Notes: a model not told the origin generated them from the sequence alone. DNA of 64,000 bases from Rhodococcus sp. PAMC28707 (GCF_004795915.1 NZ_CP039253.1:1302001-1366000), one strand, 5' to 3'; shown: positions 46,301-55,453, counted from the first letter of the stretch. A program made the numbers and translations.

Positions 46301-47378
46301 CTGCGGCTGCGAGTGCGTCGAGCTGTGCCGCAGTGGTGTCCCAGTCCAGGCATGCGTCGGTGATCGACTGACCGTAGGTCAATTCGTTCGCATGACCGAG
46401 GGTCAGATCCTGCCGGCCGGCTTCGATGAAGCTCTCCAACATGAGACCGACAATCCCCTGCTCCCCTGCTGCGAGCCGTGCCGACACGTCCGTCACGACA
46501 TCGACCTGCCTGTTGTGGTCCTTTCGGCTGTTGCCGTGGCTCGCGTCGATCACCACGCGCTCGGGAAGATTCGACTTCCGGAGCCGCGCGATGGTGTCGG
46601 CGACAGTGCCCGCATCGTAGTTCGGACCGTCGGTGCCGCCGCGCAGAATCACATGGCAGTCGGGATTACCGACGGTTCTGATCAACGCGGAATGACCGTC
46701 GAGGTCCGTTCCGGGGAAGACGTGACTCGACGCCGCCGCCCGGGTTCCGTCGACGGCAACCTGAACATCACCCTCGGTCGAATTCTTGATTCCGACGGGC
46801 ATCGACAAGGCGCTGCACAGCTGCCGGTGCACCTGACTGGCTGCGGTTCGTGCGCCGATGGCACCGTAGCTGACCAGGTCCGCAATGTACTGAGGGGTGA
46901 TGGGGTCGAGGAATTCGCATCCGACCGGAAGACCGAGACTCGAGATGTCGACTAGCAACTGGCGGCCCACACGGAGGCCTTCGTTGATGTCGAAGCTGCC
47001 GTCGAGATGCGGGTCGTTGATCAGGCCTTTCCAGCCGAGAGTGGTCCGCGGCTTCTCGAAATACACGCGCATGACGATGTGCAGGCGATCATCGAGTTCG
47101 GTCGCCTTCGCGGCCAATCTCCGGGCGTAGTCCATCGCCGCGGTGGTGTCGTGCACCGAGCACGGTCCGACGACGACGATCAGCCTGTCATCACGTCCGT
47201 CGAGGATGTCGACGACGCCGTCGCGGCCGCGCCGTACTACGGCGGCCACTGCGTCGTCCGCCGCATGCTCACGCCGAACGGTCCGAGGAGACAGAAGCGG
47301 ACTGATACTGATCGTCCGTCGCTCGTCCAGAGCAGAATCGTGCAGAGCTGGGTCGATGGTGTCGATGTCGGTTGTCAT
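46266..47378 (-). CDS. aroF: DAHP synthase, class I (AroF/AroG-type)
   Basis: A 370-residue 3-deoxy-7-phosphoheptulonate synthase of the AroFGH type, the first step of aromatic amino acid synthesis. Active-site segments GPCSVHD, MRVYFEKPRTTLGWKGLINDP, KNSTEGDVQVA, and VIDASHGNSRKDHNRQ are all intact. M. tuberculosis has a different, class II enzyme, so this is the class more like Corynebacterium AroF. It is preceded by a leader peptide gene with Tyr-Phe-Trp-Phe codons (47468-47536), which points to attenuation by aromatic amino acids. ATG start at 47378. Confidence 0.93.
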   Translation of the reverse strand: MTTDIDTIDPALHDSALDERRTISISPLLSPRTVRREHAADDAVAAVVRRGRDGVVDILDGRDDRLIVVVGPCSVHDTTAAMDYARRLAAKATELDDRLHIVMRVYFEKPRTTLGWKGLINDPHLDGSFDINEGLRVGRQLLVDISSLGLPVGCEFLDPITPQYIADLVSYGAIGARTAASQVHRQLCSALSMPVGIKNSTEGDVQVAVDGTRAAASSHVFPGTDLDGHSALIRTVGNPDCHVILRGGTDGPNYDAGTVADTIARLRKSNLPERVVIDASHGNSRKDHNRQVDVVTDVSARLAAGEQGIVGLMLESFIEAGRQDLTLGHANELTYGQSITDACLDWDTTAAQLDALAAAVTERRAGGTAR

Positions 47379-47432
47379 GGAGGAAGGTCCTGTTCCCAGA
47401 CCGACTCGTTCACGGTGAATCCACGCGCACTT

Positions 47433-47455
47433 CGAGCCGGTCCGATTCCGGCTCG
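47433..47455 (-). promoter_or_regulatory. Hairpin between leader peptide and DAHP synthase
   Basis: An 8-bp perfect stem (CGAGCCGG and CCGGCTCG) with a seven-base loop lies between the leader peptide stop and the aroF start, on the transcript of the minus strand. An alternative stem can form between the GGGTGGGTCAGC inside the leader gene and GCTGACACCCCACCC after its stop, so the two structures could exclude each other. No U-run follows, so control at translation or Rho is possible. Confidence 0.55.
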
Positions 47456-47467
47456 TGGGGTGGGGTG

Positions 47468-47536
47468 TCAGCGCATGGTGTCGCTGGCTGACCCACCCGG
47501 GGCCGGCCTGCTAAACCAAAAATACGTGCGCTTCAT
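47468..47536 (-). CDS. Aromatic amino acid leader peptide (attenuator), 22 aa
   Basis: A 22-codon open frame reads MKRTYFWFSRPAPGGSASDT and then MR before a stop. Four of the first eight codons encode Tyr, Phe, Trp, Phe, which is far above chance and typical of a ribosome-mediated attenuator of aromatic biosynthesis. It ends about 90 bp before the DAHP synthase. A TACTCT -10 lies exactly seven bases before the ATG, so the peptide transcript may be leaderless. I recall a similar leader (aroR) before aroF in Corynebacterium glutamicum. Confidence 0.8.
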   Translation of the reverse strand: MKRTYFWFSRPAPGGSASDTMR

Positions 47537-47580
47537 GGGGTCGAGAGTAGCAGCCCTTTCTCCAGAGGCGACCGAGCGCC

Positions 47581-47586
47581 TATGCT
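47581..47586 (+). promoter_or_regulatory. Putative metE leader promoter -10
   Basis: TATGCT at 47581-47586 lies just before the cobalamin riboswitch and about 45 bp from the -10 of the divergent aromatic leader peptide, so the two promoters are back to back and share nearby sequence. A clear -35 is not seen. Confidence 0.45.
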
Positions 47587-47589
47587 CGT

Positions 47590-47812
47590 GCTTGCAGTCG
47601 GTTCGCCCGCGGCCAAGAGGAGCCCCGAAGTCCGCAACGGCGACGCAAGAGGGAACCCGGTGAGAATCCGGGATTGTCCCGCAGCGGTATGCAGGAACGA
47701 CCGCCGTCTATCAAGCACTGGAGAAGCCTCTCTGGGAAGCGACGGCCACTAGGAGCTTTTCTCGAGGGTTTGTCGAGATCGCGCGCCTGCGAGTCCGAAT
47801 ACCTGCCTTCTG
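47590..47812 (+). ncRNA. Cobalamin (B12) riboswitch upstream of metE
   Basis: The B12 riboswitch core GAGGGAACCCGGTGAGAATC (from 47649) and TGTCCCGCAGCGGTATGC are present, with the conserved GGAAGCGACGGCCACTAGG (47735 on) and the closing AGTCCGAATACCTGCC (47790-47805). In actinobacteria this element represses the B12-independent methionine synthase when cobalamin is available. It precedes metE with a spacer of about 140 bp. Borders are approximate. Confidence 0.95.
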
Positions 47813-47949
47813 TGCTGCGCACGCCGTGCGTAGCGGTTCACCGCCCCGTGGAGTGGGCGAGTAGACCTGAACTCTCGTCTTGGGCTCAGGCGTACTCGCG
47901 CGCACGGTGGTGTTCCACCCATCACGCCATGTATCTGGAGACACACGAA

Positions 47950-50205
47950 GTGACATTCGAATTCACTGCGACAGTTCTCGGTTCCCCCCGAATCGGCCCG
48001 AAGCGCGAACTGAAGAAGGCTGTCGAGTCCTACTGGGCCGGAAAGAGCGATGCCGCCGCACTCGGTGCCGTCGCCAAGCAGCTACGCGAGAACGACTGGC
48101 TTTCACTGAAGGCCGCAGGGCTCGACTCCGTGCCGATCAACACCTTCTCCTATTACGACCAGGTGCTCGACACCGCAGTCCTACTCGGCGCGCTGCCCGA
48201 ACGGGTAAGCGCCATCGAGGACGATCTCGATCGGTATTTCGTCGCCGCGCGTGGCAACGACACCGTGCAGCCCTTGGAAATGACCAAGTGGTTCGACACC
48301 AACTATCACTACCTCGTACCCGAGATTGCAGCGAGCACAACGTTCGCACTCCACCCGGAAAAGATTCTCGGCGAGCTGAACGAGGCTCGCGCACTGGGTA
48401 TTCCGGCCCGTCCGGTGATCGTCGGCCCGGTTACGTTCCTGCTGCTCTCGAAATCGGTCGGCGGTGATGCTCCGCTGCTGGACCGTCTCGACGAAATCCT
48501 CCCGCTGTACGCCGATCTGTTGACACAGCTGTCCGACGCGGGTGCCGAATGGGTCCAGATCGACGAACCGGCTCTCGTCGCGGATCGAACCGAAGCCGAA
48601 CTCGCCGCCGCCGGACGCGCCTACGACTACCTCAGCGCCGTCGAGAGACGGCCGGCAATACTGGTGGCGTCGTACTTCGGGTACCTCGGTGACGCGTTGC
48701 CCGTACTCGCCTCGACCGGTATCGAGGGTTTGTCGGTCGATCTCACCACCCCGGGAACCGTCGAGCAGGTCGCAGCGGTGCCCGCTCTGGCGAGCAAGCT
48801 TCTCGTGGCAGGCATCGTCGACGGCCGCAATGTCTGGCGGACCGATCTGGACCAGGCCCTGGCCACGCTGGCGAGCCTGTTGGGCAGTGCTGGCGCGCTC
48901 GCCGTATCGAGTTCCTGCTCGCTACTTCATGTCCCGTACACGCTCGACTCCGAGACGCAGATCGTGGATCCACTGCGCTCGTGGCTGGCGTTCGGCGCAG
49001 AAAAAGTCGAGGAGGTGACCGTGCTCGCACGTGCACTTCGCGAGGGAACCGATTGCGTTGCAACCGCACTCACCTCTGCACGGGTCGCTGCGGAATCCCG
49101 TCGCACCGACCCCCGAGTGCACGACAGTGCAGTTCGCGCCCGACTCGAGGGTGGTGTGGCAGTCGATCGCAGTCCCGCTGCCGAGCGTCGGGTGGCCCAA
49201 GCGGCTCGGCTCGATCTCCCGTCGCTCCCGACGACGACGATCGGTTCGTACCCGCAGACAACCCAGATCCGTCTCGCCAGGGCCGAATTGCGCAAGGGCG
49301 AGATCGACGACGCCGAGTACGTGCGTCGCATGCAAGCAGAGATCGCCGATGTCATTGCACTGCAGGAGAAGTTGGGCCTCGATGTTCTCGTGCACGGCGA
49401 GCCGGAGCGCAACGACATGGTGCAGTACTTCGCGGAGCAACTGCATGGCTTCGCGGCCACGGCCAATGGCTGGGTTCAGTCCTACGGTTCTCGTTGCGTG
49501 CGTCCGCCCATCCTGTTCGGTGATGTGAGCCGGGCCGGCGCAATGACCGTCGACTGGATCGCCTTTGCTCAATCACTGACGGACAAGCCGGTCAAGGGCA
49601 TGCTGACCGGACCTGTGACGATCCTCGCGTGGTCGTTCGTTCGCGACGATCAACCGCTGGCCGACACCGCAGATCAGGTCGCACTGGCCATCCGCGACGA
49701 GACCGTCGACCTGCAAACGGCAGGAATCGCGATCGTCCAGGTAGACGAACCTGCCCTACGCGAACTGCTCCCCTTGCGCACAGAGGACAAGAAGGCCTAC
49801 CTGGAATGGGCTGTGCGTGCATTCAAGCTGTCGACGTCAGGGGTAGCGGATTCCACGCAGATCCATACGCACCTGTGCTACTCGGAGTTCGGCGAGGTGA
49901 TCGATGCGATCGTCGCACTCGACGCCGATGTGACGTCGATCGAGGCCGCCCGCTCCCACATGGAAGTCCTCGACGATCTCAATGACGTCGGATTCGATCT
50001 CGGTGTAGGTCCAGGGGTGTACGACATCCATTCACCGCGGGTTCCGAGCGTGGAGGAGATTACCGCCTCCTTGCAGGCGGCATTGAAGGCCGTTCCGGCC
50101 GCCCGCCTGTGGGTCAATCCGGATTGTGGGCTGAAGACCAGAGGTAACGCCGAGGTCGAAGCCTCACTGCGCAACCTCGTAGAGGCCGCTGCTCTGGCTC
50201 GTTAG
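47950..50205 (+). CDS. metE: Cobalamin-independent methionine synthase
   Basis: A 751-residue MetE with two TIM-barrel halves, transferring methyl from methyltetrahydrofolate-triglutamate to homocysteine. Zinc ligands are seen in the C-half: [11 protein letters not shown] (His, Cys), Glu in the same segment, and Cys in NPDCGLKTR; the signature TTIGSYPQT opens the C-terminal domain near residue 430. GTG start with GGAG eight bases upstream is chosen; an ATG seven codons earlier (47929) is possible. Controlled by the cobalamin riboswitch upstream, which implies that the cell also has a B12-dependent MetH or imports B12. Confidence 0.96.
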   Translation: MTFEFTATVLGSPRIGPKRELKKAVESYWAGKSDAAALGAVAKQLRENDWLSLKAAGLDSVPINTFSYYDQVLDTAVLLGALPERVSAIEDDLDRYFVAARGNDTVQPLEMTKWFDTNYHYLVPEIAASTTFALHPEKILGELNEARALGIPARPVIVGPVTFLLLSKSVGGDAPLLDRLDEILPLYADLLTQLSDAGAEWVQIDEPALVADRTEAELAAAGRAYDYLSAVERRPAILVASYFGYLGDALPVLASTGIEGLSVDLTTPGTVEQVAAVPALASKLLVAGIVDGRNVWRTDLDQALATLASLLGSAGALAVSSSCSLLHVPYTLDSETQIVDPLRSWLAFGAEKVEEVTVLARALREGTDCVATALTSARVAAESRRTDPRVHDSAVRARLEGGVAVDRSPAAERRVAQAARLDLPSLPTTTIGSYPQTTQIRLARAELRKGEIDDAEYVRRMQAEIADVIALQEKLGLDVLVHGEPERNDMVQYFAEQLHGFAATANGWVQSYGSRCVRPPILFGDVSRAGAMTVDWIAFAQSLTDKPVKGMLTGPVTILAWSFVRDDQPLADTADQVALAIRDETVDLQTAGIAIVQVDEPALRELLPLRTEDKKAYLEWAVRAFKLSTSGVADSTQIHTHLCYSEFGEVIDAIVALDADVTSIEAARSHMEVLDDLNDVGFDLGVGPGVYDIHSPRVPSVEEITASLQAALKAVPAARLWVNPDCGLKTRGNAEVEASLRNLVEAAALAR

Positions 50206-50260
50206 CTTTCCAACCCTGTCCGACTTGCCCTTTCGGCTCCTGCTCGTCGCCATTTCGATC

Positions 50261-50290
50261 CGGTCAGGCTTCACACAAGAAGCCTGACCG
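50261..50290. terminator. Hairpin after metE
   Basis: A 12-bp perfect stem (50261-50272 with 50279-50290) and a six-base loop lie about 55 bp after the metE stop. No T-run follows, so it may act weakly or through Rho. Confidence 0.65.
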
Positions 50291-50654
50291 GTGAAGCGGG
50301 GCGCGGTCCTTTCGCTGACCAGCACGATACGGTCGAGCGAATTCCTGGCTGGGTTTCGAGAGATCGACGTCGGTGCCCGCCAGGCCGCCTACTTCGAAGA
50401 GCAACCGACACTGGCTGGGTCGGTGCATATTTGGGGGTCCAACGGTTGCTCGGATCGTCTCCGGCAACCACGCCCGCCGTCGAAGTCCGGATCGAATTCT
50501 CTGCGATCGACCACGACCCGTGGCACCGATCAGCCGACGCGCCGACGCGGCTTTGTGATATCACGCACTCCACAGTATAAGTATGAGTCAGGTCACACAG
50601 AGTGGCCGTTTCGTCCGGGTCGTTCCGGTCGAGTCGAGATCGAATGGAGCATTC
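50291..50654. other. Intergenic region with CRP-like site
   Basis: No gene is supported here; the open frames lack ribosome-binding sites and family features. A 10-bp palindrome GTGATATCAC sits at 50555-50564. At 50582-50597, TATGAGTCAGGTCACA matches TGTGA-N6-TCACA at nine of ten positions, 58 bp before the secreted protein start, and could be a CRP site. Confidence 0.5.
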
Positions 50655-51380
50655 ATGTCACGTACGGCTTGGAAGAGCACGGTTGCGGGCCTCGCAGTCG
50701 GTGCCTTGACGGTTACCGGTGCGTTGTCCGGCGCCGGCGCTGCCGCGGCAGACGCCGCACATCCCACGTCGAATACCGTCGTAGGCGGCAACGTGAAGAT
50801 CAGCAAAGAGGTTGTCGGCGACGGCACGGTTGCGGCGGGAGGCAAAGTCACGCTTCGTACCTCGATCTCCTCCACCGGACACCCCGAGCGGTACATCAAT
50901 AGAATCACCGACCGCGCTCCGGCAGGTTTCAAATACGTGCAGGACAGTGCGCGAGTGAACGCCTGGCACTTGATCGGTGGCCAAAGCTGGGAAAAGGTCA
51001 CACCCTCGGTCGACGTGAACGCCAACACAGTCAGCGTTCCCGACGCGGGTTGGCTCATCTCACCGACCGGCAGTAAGACGGTGACCTTCGAGGCCACCTA
51101 TCTGGCACCGAACGATGCCCAAAAGGGTGCTTTCCTCGAAACTTCGGTCGATGTCGACGTGTCGACCTTCGCATCCACGCAGAAGCTGACCGGTGTATTC
51201 GTCGAGATCCGCGATCAGAATCCCGGAGAAGCGATTACTTCCGGTTCGGCGGATCTCGGATTCGGTTCCTCGGACGGCGAGGGCGGTACCGGATCGGCAG
51301 GCTCGAGCATCATCGAGAATCCGAGCGACTTCATCGGCGATATCATCAGCAGAATCTTGCAGAACGGAACCGGTAGCTAA
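50655..51380 (+). CDS. Secreted protein of unknown function, 241 aa
   Basis: I do not recognise the function. A signal peptide (about 1-35, SGAGAAAADA region) is followed by a beta-rich domain (KISKEVVGDGTVAAGGKVTL, STGHPERYINRITD) that resembles immunoglobulin-like or DUF11-type surface repeats, and a Gly/Ser-rich tail ending in IIENPSDFIGDIISR, perhaps amphipathic. No lipobox or sortase motif is seen. ATG start with GGAG upstream is chosen over the earlier frame at 50583. The gene is alone, behind a possible CRP site. Confidence 0.65.
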   Translation: MSRTAWKSTVAGLAVGALTVTGALSGAGAAAADAAHPTSNTVVGGNVKISKEVVGDGTVAAGGKVTLRTSISSTGHPERYINRITDRAPAGFKYVQDSARVNAWHLIGGQSWEKVTPSVDVNANTVSVPDAGWLISPTGSKTVTFEATYLAPNDAQKGAFLETSVDVDVSTFASTQKLTGVFVEIRDQNPGEAITSGSADLGFGSSDGEGGTGSAGSSIIENPSDFIGDIISRILQNGTGS

Positions 51381-51472
51381 CTACGGGCAGTAGCGAGGAC
51401 AATTGCCACCGCCGCCGAAATATTTGGCCGCGGTGGCATTGTCGTCGTTCGTGCGCGCGACTCCCATGTAGG

Positions 51473-51501
51473 TTGCGAACAACTTAAACGTGCGCTACCT
51501 T
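51473..51501 (+). promoter_or_regulatory. ohrR promoter (-35/-10) with leaderless start
   Basis: -35 TTGCGA (51473-51478) and -10 TACCTT (51496-51501) are 17 bp apart; the GTG start at 51509 is seven bases after the -10, so the mRNA is probably leaderless. The spacer holds CAACTTAAACGTG, a likely place for OhrR autorepression. Confidence 0.6.
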
Positions 51502-51508
51502 TGTGCAC

Positions 51509-51946
51509 GTGACCAACGAACTCGCACTCGATCGCCAGGTGTGCTTTGCGTTGTACTCGGCATCGCGAGCCACCACCGCCGCCTACCGCCCGATCCTCGA
51601 CAAACTCGGGATCACCTACCCGCAGTACCTGGTACTCCTGGTGCTGTGGGAAAAGGACGGACGCGGCGTCCGTGACATTTGCACCGCCCTCGATCTCGAC
51701 ACCGGGACATTGTCCCCGCTACTCAAACGGCTCGAAGGCCTCGGTTTCATCGAACGTCGACGCCTCACGTCGGACGAGCGGAGAGTCGAGATCCACCTGA
51801 CGGCAGCGGGCAGCGCGCTACGCAGCGAGGCGGCCGGCATACCGATGCAACTCGCCGCACAGACGGGCATGAGCGTCGACGAACTCACCAACCTCAAGAA
51901 CGTTCTGGCCGCACTGGCCGAAGCACTTCACCAAGAAAAGGGATAA
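51509..51946 (+). CDS. ohrR: OhrR-type MarR repressor (organic peroxide sensor)
   Basis: A 145-residue MarR protein of the OhrR type. The conserved sensing Cys is near the N-terminus in DRQVCFALYSASRA (about residue 13), followed by the conserved tyrosines YPQYLVLLVLWE. The winged helix is at about 55-100 (LDLDTGTLSPLLKRLEGLGFIERRR). It represses itself and ohr until the cysteine is oxidised by organic hydroperoxides. GTG at 51509 is favoured; GTG 51503 is two codons earlier. It ends two bases before ohr. Confidence 0.92.
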   Translation: MTNELALDRQVCFALYSASRATTAAYRPILDKLGITYPQYLVLLVLWEKDGRGVRDICTALDLDTGTLSPLLKRLEGLGFIERRRLTSDERRVEIHLTAAGSALRSEAAGIPMQLAAQTGMSVDELTNLKNVLAALAEALHQEKG

Positions 51947-51948
51947 CT

Positions 51949-52371
51949 GTGGCTACCATTTACACCGCCGAAGCACTGGCAACCGGAGAAGGCCGCAACG
52001 GCCGCGCTCGCAGCTCGGACGGTCGCCTCGACCTCGAACTTGCCATCCCCGAGGCCATGGGCGGCAACGGCCAGGGCACCAATCCTGAGCAACTGTTCGC
52101 TGCAGGTTACGCAGCCTGCTTCCACTCCGCCCTGCAGATGGTCGCCCGTGCGAGCAAGGCAGATGTGACGGACTCGGCTGTCGGTGCCCAGGTCGGCATC
52201 GGCCCCAACGACGCAGGCGGATTCCAGCTCGAGGTGACGCTCGAGGTGACGCTACCGAATCTTCCCCACGACGAGGCCCAGGCGCTAGCCGACAAAGCCC
52301 ACCTGGTCTGCCCGTATTCCAACGCGACCCGCGGTAACATCGATGTGACCGTCACGGTCACCGAAGACTAG
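51949..52371 (+). CDS. ohr: Organic hydroperoxide resistance protein Ohr
   Basis: A 140-residue OsmC/Ohr-family peroxidase. The two catalytic cysteines are in AACFHSAL (about residue 60) and LVCPYSNATR (about 123); Arg and Glu partners of the active site are in the early ARSSDGRL and later segments. It reduces fatty-acid and other organic hydroperoxides using lipoylated proteins. GTG start two bases after the ohrR stop, so it is coupled to its regulator. A medium-chain oxidoreductase gene follows after nine bases. Confidence 0.95.
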   Translation: MATIYTAEALATGEGRNGRARSSDGRLDLELAIPEAMGGNGQGTNPEQLFAAGYAACFHSALQMVARASKADVTDSAVGAQVGIGPNDAGGFQLEVTLEVTLPNLPHDEAQALADKAHLVCPYSNATRGNIDVTVTVTED

Positions 52372-52380
52372 GAGTATCCC

Positions 52381-53376
52381 TTGCGCGCCAAGGAAATTCA
52401 TCTCGCTTCACGTCCACACGGTGAGCCGACGCCGGAGAACTTCCGCACCGTCGAGCTCGACCTTCCCGAACTTCAGGATGGTCAGATACTCGTCCGCAAC
52501 ATCGTCATGTCCGTCGACCCTTACATGCGCGGCCGGATGAACGACGTCAAGTCGTACGTTCCGCCGTTCCAGATCGATGCACCGCTCGACGGCGGCGCCG
52601 TGGGCGAGGTTGTCGAAACCCGCAGTGACGCTTTCGCAGTCGGCGACGCCGTGCTGCACGGGAAGGGATGGCGGGACACCGCTATCCTCGACGGCAGATC
52701 GGCCATGAAAGTCGACCTCGACAAGGGGTCCGCTTCGGCGTACCTCGGGGCTCTCGGCCTGACCGGGCTCACCGCCTATGCCGGGCTCACCGCGGTGGCA
52801 CAGTTCAAGCCCGGCGACGTGGTGTTCGTCTCGGGTGCGGCGGGCGCCGTCGGGTCACTGGTCGGCCAGATCGCCAAGGCACTCGGCGCGTCTCGCGTAA
52901 TCGGTAGCGCAGGGTCCAAGGCCAAGGTTGCTCGGTTACTCGAGCTGGGCTTCGATGCCGCGTTCGATTACCACGACGGTTCGGTGACCAAGCAGCTCGC
53001 CGAGGCCGCTCCGGACGGAATCGATGTGTACTTCGACAACGTCGGCGGCGACCACCTCGAAGCTGCCATCGCGTCGATGAACAAGAACGGACGAATTGCG
53101 CTGTGCGGAGCAATCTCTCAGTACAACTCGACCGAGGCCACTCCTGCGCCGCGAAACTTGGCTCTGGCCATCGGCAAGGAACTGATGTTGAAGGGCTTCA
53201 TCGCCGGCTCCTACCAGCATCTCGCTGGTGAGTTCAGCGGGAAAATGGCGACATGGCTTGCCGACAACGTCATCGAGTGGGACGAAACCGTTGTCGAGGG
53301 TATCGACAACGCGCCGCAGGCATTCATCGGACTGCTCCGCGGAGAGAACACCGGAAAGATGATCGTCTCCATCTAG
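52381..53376 (+). CDS. NADP-dependent zinc-less MDR oxidoreductase
   Basis: A 331-residue medium-chain dehydrogenase/reductase of the leukotriene B4 dehydrogenase/alkenal reductase type (no catalytic zinc). The Rossmann motif is SGAAGAVGSLVGQIAKALGA (about 154-174), with NVGGDHLEAAI and the substrate-side YMRGRMND seen. It probably reduces alpha,beta-unsaturated aldehydes or ketones arising from lipid peroxidation, which fits the ohrR-ohr operon: a TTG start nine bases after the ohr stop with AGGAG six bases upstream. Substrate is inferred. Confidence 0.9.
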   Translation: MRAKEIHLASRPHGEPTPENFRTVELDLPELQDGQILVRNIVMSVDPYMRGRMNDVKSYVPPFQIDAPLDGGAVGEVVETRSDAFAVGDAVLHGKGWRDTAILDGRSAMKVDLDKGSASAYLGALGLTGLTAYAGLTAVAQFKPGDVVFVSGAAGAVGSLVGQIAKALGASRVIGSAGSKAKVARLLELGFDAAFDYHDGSVTKQLAEAAPDGIDVYFDNVGGDHLEAAIASMNKNGRIALCGAISQYNSTEATPAPRNLALAIGKELMLKGFIAGSYQHLAGEFSGKMATWLADNVIEWDETVVEGIDNAPQAFIGLLRGENTGKMIVSI

Positions 53377-53457
53377 AACGCCAGAGGGCAACTCTGTCGT
53401 CGCGTCTTCGTTACTGCGCTCGCGTTGCACCGACAGATCCGACGCTAGAGTTGCTCC

Positions 53458-54363
53458 ATGGCCCGCGCACCGCTTCCCCTGCGTGACGGCCTCGGTCCCA
53501 CCCGGATTCGAATGCCGGATACCGAGACCTTTCCCACCGTCGTGGACTACCTCGTCGATCGTTTCCCCCACGATGAGAGACGTCTGCGAGAAAAAGTCGC
53601 TGCGCGGGAAGTGGTGAATGCGGCAGGAGTGCCCCTCGACCCGAACTCACCGCTCGTTCCGCGCAGCGATATCTATCTCTATCGCGATCCACCGCTCGAA
53701 CCCGTCGTGCCGTTCCCGATCGACATCCTCCACCACGACCGAGACCTGCTGGTCATCGACAAGCCGCATTTTCTGGCGACGATGCCCCGTGGGGCGTACA
53801 TCGCCAGGTCCGCGCTCGTTCTACTGCGCCGAGAGCTGGGTCTACCCGACCTGAGCCCCGCCCATCGCCTCGACCGCCTGACCGCGGGAGTGCTGATCTT
53901 CACCGTCCGCCCCGAAGTTCGCCGTGCCTATCAGGAATTGTTCGCGCAGCGGGTCGTGACGAAGGTCTATCACGCCGTGGCACGATTCGATCCGGCGCTC
54001 GAGCTTCCACTCACGCTGCGTAGTCGAATGATCAAGGTACGCGGCGTACTTCGCGCCGAAGAAGTCCCTGGCGAACCGAATGCCGAAACGCATGTCGAGC
54101 TCACCGACCACAACCTCCGTCACGGTCTCTACACTCTGCGACCCACCACCGGACGCACACATCAACTGCGCCTTCACATGAACTCGTTGGGGGTGCCGAT
54201 TCTGGGTGACAACTTCTACCCCGATTTCTACGACGTCGCCGGTGACGACTATTCGCATCCGCTGCAGCTGCTGGCTCGATCGATCGAGTTCCGAGATCCG
54301 TTCACCGAGACGATTCGAACTTTCGCCAGTACTCGCACACTCGAACTCCCTAGCGGGGCATAG
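53458..54363 (+). CDS. RluA-family pseudouridine synthase
   Basis: A 301-residue pseudouridine synthase of the RluA/RluC/D branch. The catalytic Asp is in AHRLDRLTAGVLIF (about 137-150), and the C-terminal RTHQLRLHMNSLGVPILGD motif is intact. It isomerises uridine in rRNA or tRNA; which position is not known. There is no N-terminal S4 domain beyond a short basic region. Starts about 80 bp after the oxidoreductase; convergent with the next membrane protein gene, with overlapping ends. Confidence 0.9.
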   Translation: MARAPLPLRDGLGPTRIRMPDTETFPTVVDYLVDRFPHDERRLREKVAAREVVNAAGVPLDPNSPLVPRSDIYLYRDPPLEPVVPFPIDILHHDRDLLVIDKPHFLATMPRGAYIARSALVLLRRELGLPDLSPAHRLDRLTAGVLIFTVRPEVRRAYQELFAQRVVTKVYHAVARFDPALELPLTLRSRMIKVRGVLRAEEVPGEPNAETHVELTDHNLRHGLYTLRPTTGRTHQLRLHMNSLGVPILGDNFYPDFYDVAGDDYSHPLQLLARSIEFRDPFTETIRTFASTRTLELPSGA

Positions 54364-55453
54364 AGAGAAAATCGCCGTGTGCGGCATTCTCCTCGGCAAT
54401 CTCCGCCGTCCGAACGTTGATTCGATGTGAAAACACTGCCAGCGCCAGCAATCCGATCGCGACGCTGGCCAGCGCACTGAATCCCTCCTGAGCAAAGTCG
54501 ACCAACGCGTTCAACAGCGTGAAGATCAAGGCCGCGATGCGAAGCAGGTGCAGTGGCCACAATTTTCCTCGACGAAGCCGAATCGCCGACGGCAATGCGA
54601 GCGAAAAGGTCAGCACGGAGGACACGAACAGGATTCCGCTCGCTACCCCCATACCCTCGATCTCGATATTCATGTCGCGAGTATCGAGATGGAGATTCCC
54701 GAGAACCAACTCGACGATCCCGAAGACCACACCCAGGAATGACACGAGGGTCATGCCCCACGCAAAAACGGGCACCCATCGAGGGCTCTTGAAGAACTTC
54801 GGGATCAAGCGAGGCGCGAACTGCTGGGCGTCGTACAGGCGTGCCGATCCGGTCCTGCAGTTCTCGAGAAGAAGTCGGAGCCCGGCGATGGTCGCGGCAT
54901 CCTCGCCCTCCGCCTCTGCCCGGTCGACCATCCGCAGAGCCCACGCACGCCGGTGGTCCGGCAATCCGTGTGCGATGCCATGCGCGGCTATCAGTGCCGC
55001 ATTGGTCAACGTCTCCTGATGCGACGGACGTCGAATGTCGCGCACGATTCGATTGCCCACGAGGACGACGACGACGAGCACGTACATGATCTCCGAGGAC
55101 GGGCCATAGAAGTAGTCGTTGTCTTTGGTGACGAATTTGCCGACCTCGTCGAGGAACAGGCCGAATCCGATTCCGCCGAGCAGGACGGCAATTGCGCGGA
55201 CCGCGAACCCGATGAACATCCACCCGATCAACAGGGCGAACATCATCAGCGCGCCGCCGTAGAGCGCATGTGCGATGTGAAGGGTCTTACCACCGACCTG
55301 TGGGTAGTCGGTCACCTCCAGATACAGGCGGGTGAGCAGAATCGTCACGATGGCGATGATCATGAAAGCCTCGGCCGCGGTCGAACCGTATGCATCTCGC
55401 ACGACACGCGAGCGGCGTCGAGGTACTTGCTGCGACGTAACGTCGGTGGTCAC
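54350..55453 (-). CDS. Multi-helix membrane protein of unknown function
   Basis: About 367 residues with about eight transmembrane helices: one near residue 30, several over 55-145, then a long soluble region (about 150-240), and further helices at 240-355. I do not recognise a family. The DEVGKFVTKDNDYFY segment after helix 3 is conserved-looking. The N-terminus is uncertain: GTG at 55453, 55459 or 55489 are possible, since the open frame reaches far into the next gene. Divergent from the XRE-cupin regulator. Confidence 0.65.
   Translation of the reverse strand: MTTDVTSQQVPRRRSRVVRDAYGSTAAEAFMIIAIVTILLTRLYLEVTDYPQVGGKTLHIAHALYGGALMMFALLIGWMFIGFAVRAIAVLLGGIGFGLFLDEVGKFVTKDNDYFYGPSSEIMYVLVVVVLVGNRIVRDIRRPSHQETLTNAALIAAHGIAHGLPDHRRAWALRMVDRAEAEGEDAATIAGLRLLLENCRTGSARLYDAQQFAPRLIPKFFKSPRWVPVFAWGMTLVSFLGVVFGIVELVLGNLHLDTRDMNIEIEGMGVASGILFVSSVLTFSLALPSAIRLRRGKLWPLHLLRIAALIFTLLNALVDFAQEGFSALASVAIGLLALAVFSHRINVRTAEIAEENAAHGDFLSMPR

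Noticed and set aside
50555..50564. GTGATATCAC as a CRP site
   Set aside because: The half-sites are too close (no N6 spacer); kept only as a palindrome note.
50291..50902. 203-codon plus frame after metE
   Set aside because: Overlaps the signal-peptide gene in another frame, no ribosome-binding site, Arg/Ser-rich shadow composition.
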